From assembly GCA_000711775.1 (NCBI GenBank), contig ARYC01017081.1, positions 186,001 through 250,000 on the forward strand: a DNA stretch of 64,000 bases, given 5' to 3'. This document shows positions 58,792 to 64,000 of the stretch, in pieces (position 1 is the stretch's first letter; each line of letters starts with the position of its first letter). The stretch comes from Oxytricha trifallax. Lineage: Eukaryota; Ciliophora; Spirotrichea; Sporadotrichida; Oxytrichidae. Under the pieces are notes generated by a model. The model ran no database searches. It was not told the origin of the DNA and was given only the letters and a program-made list of their open reading frames with translations. The position numbers were made by a program, and so were the translations under genes.

Positions 58792-61549
58792 TCAAGCATT
58801 ATCAATTTCTGGTTCAGTATTATGCAGATTAGTGCCTTTTATTTAATAAATAATTTCAACAATATAATTCTGCAATAAATAGTATTTATAAGACCTCTAA
58901 TGATAGCATCATGCTTGGCTCTCACTCTCTTCATAATACCCTTGAAAATTTGCTTTCTCTCGTCCTATTTGCCTCTGATGCACTCCCAGGCTTTGTCCTT
59001 AAACTCATCGTTAATCATGTATTTTTGCCTGTTTTGAGCCATGAGACGCTGCCATGTCCTTTCAGTCATACTCATTCTGTTTGTGCCAGCCTCGATTAAA
59101 GTGGTAATTGGGATGTATGCAACTGCGTTTCTTACAACTCTATTTATATGAAATTCAAAATTCTAAAATTTGAGAACTTTACTTAACCATAGATATAGAA
59201 GCGTCACTAGTGTTTCTAATTCATAGATTTATTTAATAAAGTAACTCCAACCGAAAATCAAGTATATCCATAGATAGCCCCATGTACAGCATTTTGAGCA
59301 AGTTTAGCACACATAATTGTATCAACTGCAATGGAAGCGATAGTTCTGATTGCATAAGTAGGGTCAATGTACTTCAGTGTAATAGCCATGCTGTGAGTGT
59401 CCTTCGCATACTTGGGGATTGCATCTTTCAAGAAATTCCCTATATCGTCGTAAATTAGGTTGTTGGAGTCATCTCTTCGCTCGTTTTGAGTTATTTTCTC
59501 ATTGGGATTAATTAGGCCTTCTTCTGCACCCTCTGCTACGACTATAATGCAATATTTTTGTTCTTTCACTCTGGCAACTACTTGTTCATAGAAAAAATAA
59601 TCTTATATGAAATGATATTTTAATTTTCTCATACAATTCAAATAATAAATAGAAACCCTTAGGACCGGAGAGCTCAAATGGAAGTTCAGGTATCAAACAA
59701 ATATCAACATTTAATTTTTATTATATCCATAGTTGAACAAAAAAATATATAGTTTCATTCCCCAAAGATTAATACTATTCTGTAACTAATTAAATTGAAA
59801 ACATTACCACTTGCAAGTGATGCATTTCTAGCAATAAATCCACTGTATCTACCCATCAACTTGACAAGTCCCCCTCCATTCTGAGCATTAGTAGCTTCTG
59901 TGTAAGCAGCTTCAATCATTCTCTCAGCGACCTCGCAAGCAGTGTTAAATCCAAATGAGTTATCGATAATTGGGATATCATTGTCGATTGTCTTTGGGAT
60001 TCCAACGAACGAAATAACCATTTTTCTTTCCATAGCGCGTTTAATTAATTCGATGATGCCTCGGTGAGTGCCGTCTCCACCTATTATGTAGACTTGATTT
60101 ACGGCTCTTTCTTGCGGTGAGTTCAAAATCTAATTTTAATCATATTTAGTAAATTAGATTTATTTCAACAATAAAAAATTTAGAAGCTATATTCATAATG
60201 AAATATTAAAAAATCTTATCCTTGTCAAATCCTCCTCTTGAAGAACCAAGTATGGTACCACCAATTTTATGAATATTTTTTACTACGGAAGGAGTCAGTT
60301 TCATCCATGTTTTATCTGGGTATGAGTAGAAACCCTTGTAACCCCATTGAATTCCATAGACCTCAAGGGCTTCATAGTTGAAATGCAAAGACATCACAAT
60401 TTCTTATTACTACGTTTAATCCTGGACAAAGGCCTCCACATGTAAATTTCCAATGAATAGTTGAATAAATAAGGTATTATGAGATTCTCAGTGTTTTAAT
60501 GATATTAAATTAATGTGACAATAGCTGCCTTGACTTTCTTAGGATTGAAAAACACATGTTCTCTTGGCCCTCCTTTAGTAAATTTAAGCGACTATACGAC
60601 TTCTTTCATTGTTGCATGATCTTTTGTAGCAATCACAAATGCATCATCAGCCATAAATGAATCTTTCTATTCGTAATAATCAATCATTAATTAAATTTTC
60701 TTACAGGTAAAAATCCACAACCGCCAAAAATAGAACGCTTGAAATTGTCTCCAATAAGGGGACTGGCCATAAATCTCTCAGCTAAACCATATAGATCAAC
60801 TAAATGTGGGCATCTATCCACTATAGGAGCTGCTAACTGCATCAACTGCAGAGTCATTCCATGATAAAAGAGTAAAAACATAATTTAAACTAAATTTATG
60901 CAGATATTTTGAAAGTAAAAACAATATTTAGGATTCACTCCTCTTACACAGATTCATGACGAAATCATTGGATAGCTATTTATAAGTTCGAAAGAAGGTA
61001 TTTTTCAAAATATGAACACATTAAAGCCTAATTTTATATAAAAATAAAAGTGGAAATATATATATCCACAACTACACTTACTCTTGTTGCTTTCTGATGA
61101 GTTTCTTTAGCTCAAAAGTCTCGTCGGTTTGATCGACTTGCACCTCTGCTAGAGCTTGAGAGACCTCATATGATGAAAGTTTTTATTTAAGGGGGCTTGC
61201 TGGTTATAATGTGATTAGTTTATGTAAAATTCAAGAGTTCAAATTAAAAATTTAGTATTGATTAATTATTACAATTTTGTTATACAAAGCAGTTGATGTT
61301 TGTTTTCTTTGTAGTTAGACAGGCTTGCCAATTTATTTAGGTTCTGTATGTCTTACTGAACTATCGTTTTCATAAAATAACCATTTTTAAATACTTATAT
61401 AAAATCATGATGACTATAATAAAACCATTGGTAAACTATTTATTAATTGATTCATCACAATCATTATTGGAGAGGAGGGAAGCAAGGATCATGCCAGCTA
61501 CTGCACTGATGCCAGTGAATGCTAGCATCTCTGGTTTACTCAAACTCAT
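58792..61549 (-). CDS. ATP-dependent (plant-type) 6-phosphofructokinase
   Basis: The first piece, MSLSKPEMLAFTGISAVAGM, has a hydrophobic N-terminus; PASPLKQKLSSYEVSQALAE follows at 61195. Core pieces: RCPHLVDLYGLAERFMASPL (60810), KGGPREHVFFNP (60590), TCGGLCPGLNVVIR (60440), GYKGFYSYPDKTWMKLTPSV with GGTILGSSRGG (60380-60225), QVYIIGGDGTHRGI and GIPKTIDNDIP (60100-59990, the substrate loops), and GRYSGFIARNASLASG. The pieces ELPFELSGPKG, IIVVAEGAEEG, LKYIDPTYAIRTI and NAVHGAIYGYT follow, then AYIPITTLIEAG, ending LHNTEPEIDNA and TGA at 58792-58794. GGDGT plus PKTIDNDI fits the plant/trypanosome-like ATP-dependent group of glycolytic PFKs. Problems: a two-base loss relative to the family pattern at about 60405 (VIR-EIV) and TGA at the Gly position in GYTGF (about 59254). 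The N-terminal piece could belong to a separate gene. Confidence 0.8.
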
Positions 61550-61735
61550 ATTTATTATTTTCTAAATGATATTTAATTAATTAATTTATTGATTATTATT
61601 ATTATTATTGATATGTTTTAATACAGTGTGATTGTTTATTGTATTATAAAAAGTTTATATGAGATATTTTAAACTTATAGATTTCAAGTATAAATTCTCG
61701 TATTTATATATAAAATTTATATTTAAAATATAAGA
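61550..61735. promoter_or_regulatory. Divergent intergenic region
   Basis: 186 bp of AT-rich DNA separate the starts of the - strand gene (61549) and the + strand C2-domain gene (61736). It presumably holds both promoters; no specific motif is recognised. Confidence 0.4.
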
Positions 61736-64000
61736 ATGTAGTCATAGTAGCAATAGAATGCCAAAAATGGGGTCAATGGGGAGGTTAAAAGGCAGACTTT
61801 CCAGAACATTCACCCCACTTTGTTCCCAGATTCACAGCAGCAATATTTCAAGCAATCTATGTCATTTGGGGAGGAAGACTTGCAATTGCAGTAGTAGGAG
61901 CAATAGAAGTAGGCTTAACAGTTTAAACAATCATAGCAGACATTATAAAACCCTCCATAAAAATCATAGTAAAATCAGTAAAATCGATAAAATTAGTAGT
62001 TAAAAACAAGGTAGTATTGGTACCACAAATGTATAATAATAATAAACATATATTACAAATATTTATTAATAAAATGGCAAGTCAACTAATCAGAAAGAGC
62101 AGAATTGGACTGAAATGCCATCTCCTCCGCCTAAAATTAACATGAAATAAAATATTGAAGTGGGTGCTTTAAGTGGCGCTTAATCACAAGTTTAACAATA
62201 AAATAAAAAAGACATTTCTCCTATATTATAATTAAAAATCTTTTTAACCCAAAAATAAAATAATGTTTCAATGATAACATTTTAATTGCTCCATAATTTT
62301 TTATTTAAATATATGTCTCTAAAAGAAACTTCAAATAACGTGGGAGGCAACACTAAAAATAAAACTGAAGCCCTTCCTCCACGGGGTATGAATCTTGAAG
62401 CAATAAAACAAAAGAGTCTAGATATTCAACCCTCAGCTGTCCTGTAACACCACAATAGAACTAGAGACTAGGGTGGCACACTCAAAATAACGACAAATGG
62501 TAAATTGATGCACTTATTGTTCCGAATTTCAAATTTCAATATCTTTAAATTTAGTTACCTATAAACTTTAAATTTAGAATCGGGGATAGCCGAAGATAAA
62601 TTGATTGTGGACTCTAATAATGGAGACAGAAATCTGTTATTTTTAATTTAAAACTTTAAATAATTACCACTTAATATTTAATGTAAAATCGATTGTTAAG
62701 CACAATCGGGAGAGTGCGTGGTAATGAGGAAAACATGGATTCTAGCGTTACGAAGTTAAAGACTATCTCAAGACTTGGCACACTCTTTGGTCAATCCATA
62801 CTAACACTCACTATCATTTTTATACATTTAAATATAGGCAATCCGAAATATTTTAACATAGTAAATATAGTTCAAGATATTAAAAAAAAGGGTTAATTAT
62901 TAGAAAATATATTTAAATTTTTAAGTCAGATCAGCTGAGAAACTTAAAAATATGGAGGTAGTATTGAAATATGATCCATATGTAGAGGTGGAATTTGGAG
63001 GTTATAAGTATAAGACTGCGTCTATCAATATTGCTGATTTTTTGTTAAACTTTGTCCTTAAAAATTACTGTTTATTATTTATTTCTTATTAATACAATTT
63101 CTAAAGAAGCTTGGTATTAATCAAAATATAAATTATCTATGTATAATAACAACTTGAATCCAATTTGGAATTAGAAACTTACTTTCATTCTCGATGACAC
63201 TGTAAGAACAATAAACCTCTTTGCATATTAATATTTTATAATTATTTTATAGATAAACTTACAGACTGTAATAGTTCTCAGAGTCTACGACTAGGAGACA
63301 CTCTTCAAAGACAGATTAATTGGGCAGTGTGAGATAAAAATTGAAGAATTACTCAAACACTAGAAAAATGTAAGCAAAAATTATTATTAGAATATTAACA
63401 TCTACCTAAAAACTCTCCAAATCAAGTTATTATTAAGTATTTTTAAACAAAGAATTTCTTAAATATCATTATAACATTTAGACTGATATTGGACTGAAAT
63501 TAAAAGAAGAGGTTAAAATAGACGGCTAACTTATTAATTTTAAGATTACAAGTAAAATAAGTCTATTTTTAATTTCATTATATCTCAATAAAATTTAATC
63601 TATAATAATGTTAACTTAATTATTAATTTGAATAACCTCCTGCTATGAAAGAAGTTGGAATTTTTAAAGATCATGCAGAAGGCAAAACAAAATAAATACT
63701 TTGCAAAATATATAATAAAGTCATTTCACTCTATGTCATCTTGATATAAGAAAATATTTATATATGAATCTCGGAAATGCTTTTGAGTTATTAGAGGGGC
63801 AAGCACTCTCGGTTGAGATTACAGATGAACTACACAGTAACACTTAAACTTAGAATATTAATGCGAGTCCACCAAGAGTGTTTTTATCCATTCAGTATTT
63901 CAGTTCATTTTTCACTTAATTAGAAATTTAATCACATTTCTTAATTTTATAGTACTTTAGATTTGAAATTTAATGTGCTACAACCATAAAAGGTCTAATG
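61736..64000 (+). CDS. Gln-rich C2-domain protein, cut by window end
   Basis: The ATG starts MQSQQQQNAKNGVNGEVKRQ, then a Gln-rich stretch made largely of TAG/TAA codons. Pieces follow at 62055 (KEQNWTEMPSPPPKINMK), 62330 (NNVGGNTKNKTEALPPRGMN) and 62693 (GRVRGNEENMDSSVTKLKTI, SRLGTLFGQS). A C2 domain begins at 62935: KLKNMEVVLKYDPYVEVEFG GYKYKT, NNLNPIWNQKLTFILDDT (63150) and VIVLRVYDQETLFKDRLIGQ (63265), matching the type-I-like C2 strands with an Asp in each loop for Ca2+ binding. Later pieces at 63640 and 63765 may be more C2 or tail sequence (GNAFELLEGQALSVEITDEL). C2 domains bind membranes or partner proteins, often with Ca2+. Small AT-rich inserts between pieces are IESs or introns. 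The gene continues beyond the window. Confidence 0.65.

Noticed and set aside
61758..62003. Plus-strand frame of 81 codons using standard stops
   Set aside because: It is one frame off the Gln-rich C2-domain gene, which starts at 61736 and reads through TAG/TAA.
1..64000. CRISPR arrays, rRNA and tRNA genes
   Set aside because: No regularly spaced repeats, no rRNA-like conserved blocks and no cloverleaf with conserved tRNA boxes noticed by eye; a covariance-model scan would settle tRNAs.

Overview
The window looks like germline (micronuclear) DNA of a spirotrich ciliate of the Oxytricha/Sterkiella/Stylonychia group. Four things point there. (1) It is very AT-rich, and genes read open only if TAA and TAG mean Gln and TGA alone is stop. 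(2) Coding pieces are separated by AT-rich inserts bounded by short direct repeats, as internal eliminated sequences (IESs) and their pointers are; three such inserts can be placed to the base. (3) A near-complete TBE transposon is present, with 78-bp terminal inverted repeats starting CAAAACCCCAAAACCCC and the three TBE genes (42-kDa transposase, 22-kDa protein, 57-kDa zinc-finger/kinase). (4) Introns are short GT...AG segments. The exact species cannot be fixed from sequence alone.

Layout. 1-24.4 kb: a tandem array, all on +, of four related genes encoding RING finger, B-box, coiled coil and TLDc domain. The first is cut by the window edge; the second (3.6-12.3 kb) holds a deleted TBE and a foldback element in its non-coding inserts; the third (13.2-20.6 kb) holds a decayed full-length TBE that itself carries a nested foldback element; the fourth (22.3-24.4 kb) stops where the near-complete TBE begins, and its TLDc part is missing. 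24.4-28.5 kb: that TBE. 28.5-29.1 kb: a GC-richer reading frame of unknown origin. 29-36.7 kb: + strand genes of unknown function, one starting with a signal peptide that a 270-bp foldback element interrupts. 37.5-40.4 kb (-) and 41.0-46.0 kb (+): two divergent Asn/Gln-rich protein genes, the second containing a 1.43-kb long-inverted-repeat element. 46.8-48.7 kb (+): an MPN+/JAMM deubiquitinase resembling MYSM1. 49.6-55.2 kb (-): a cyclic-nucleotide-gated, K+-type channel. 55.7-56.1 kb: a second copy of the 420-bp foldback family. 56.8-58.6 kb: two small convergent genes. 58.8-61.5 kb (-): a plant-type phosphofructokinase. 61.7 kb to the end (+): a Gln-rich C2-domain protein, divergent from the previous gene.

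Several genes carry in-frame TGA codons or one- or two-base frameshifts (transposase, 22-kDa, TLDc copy 2, phosphofructokinase, channel). These may be real decay, allelic damage, or long-read assembly errors; I cannot separate these from the sequence. Unless stated, MDS (retained segment) and exon limits are approximate, because they were read by eye from frame continuity. Outside the listed features the DNA is AT-rich and I see nothing else I can support.
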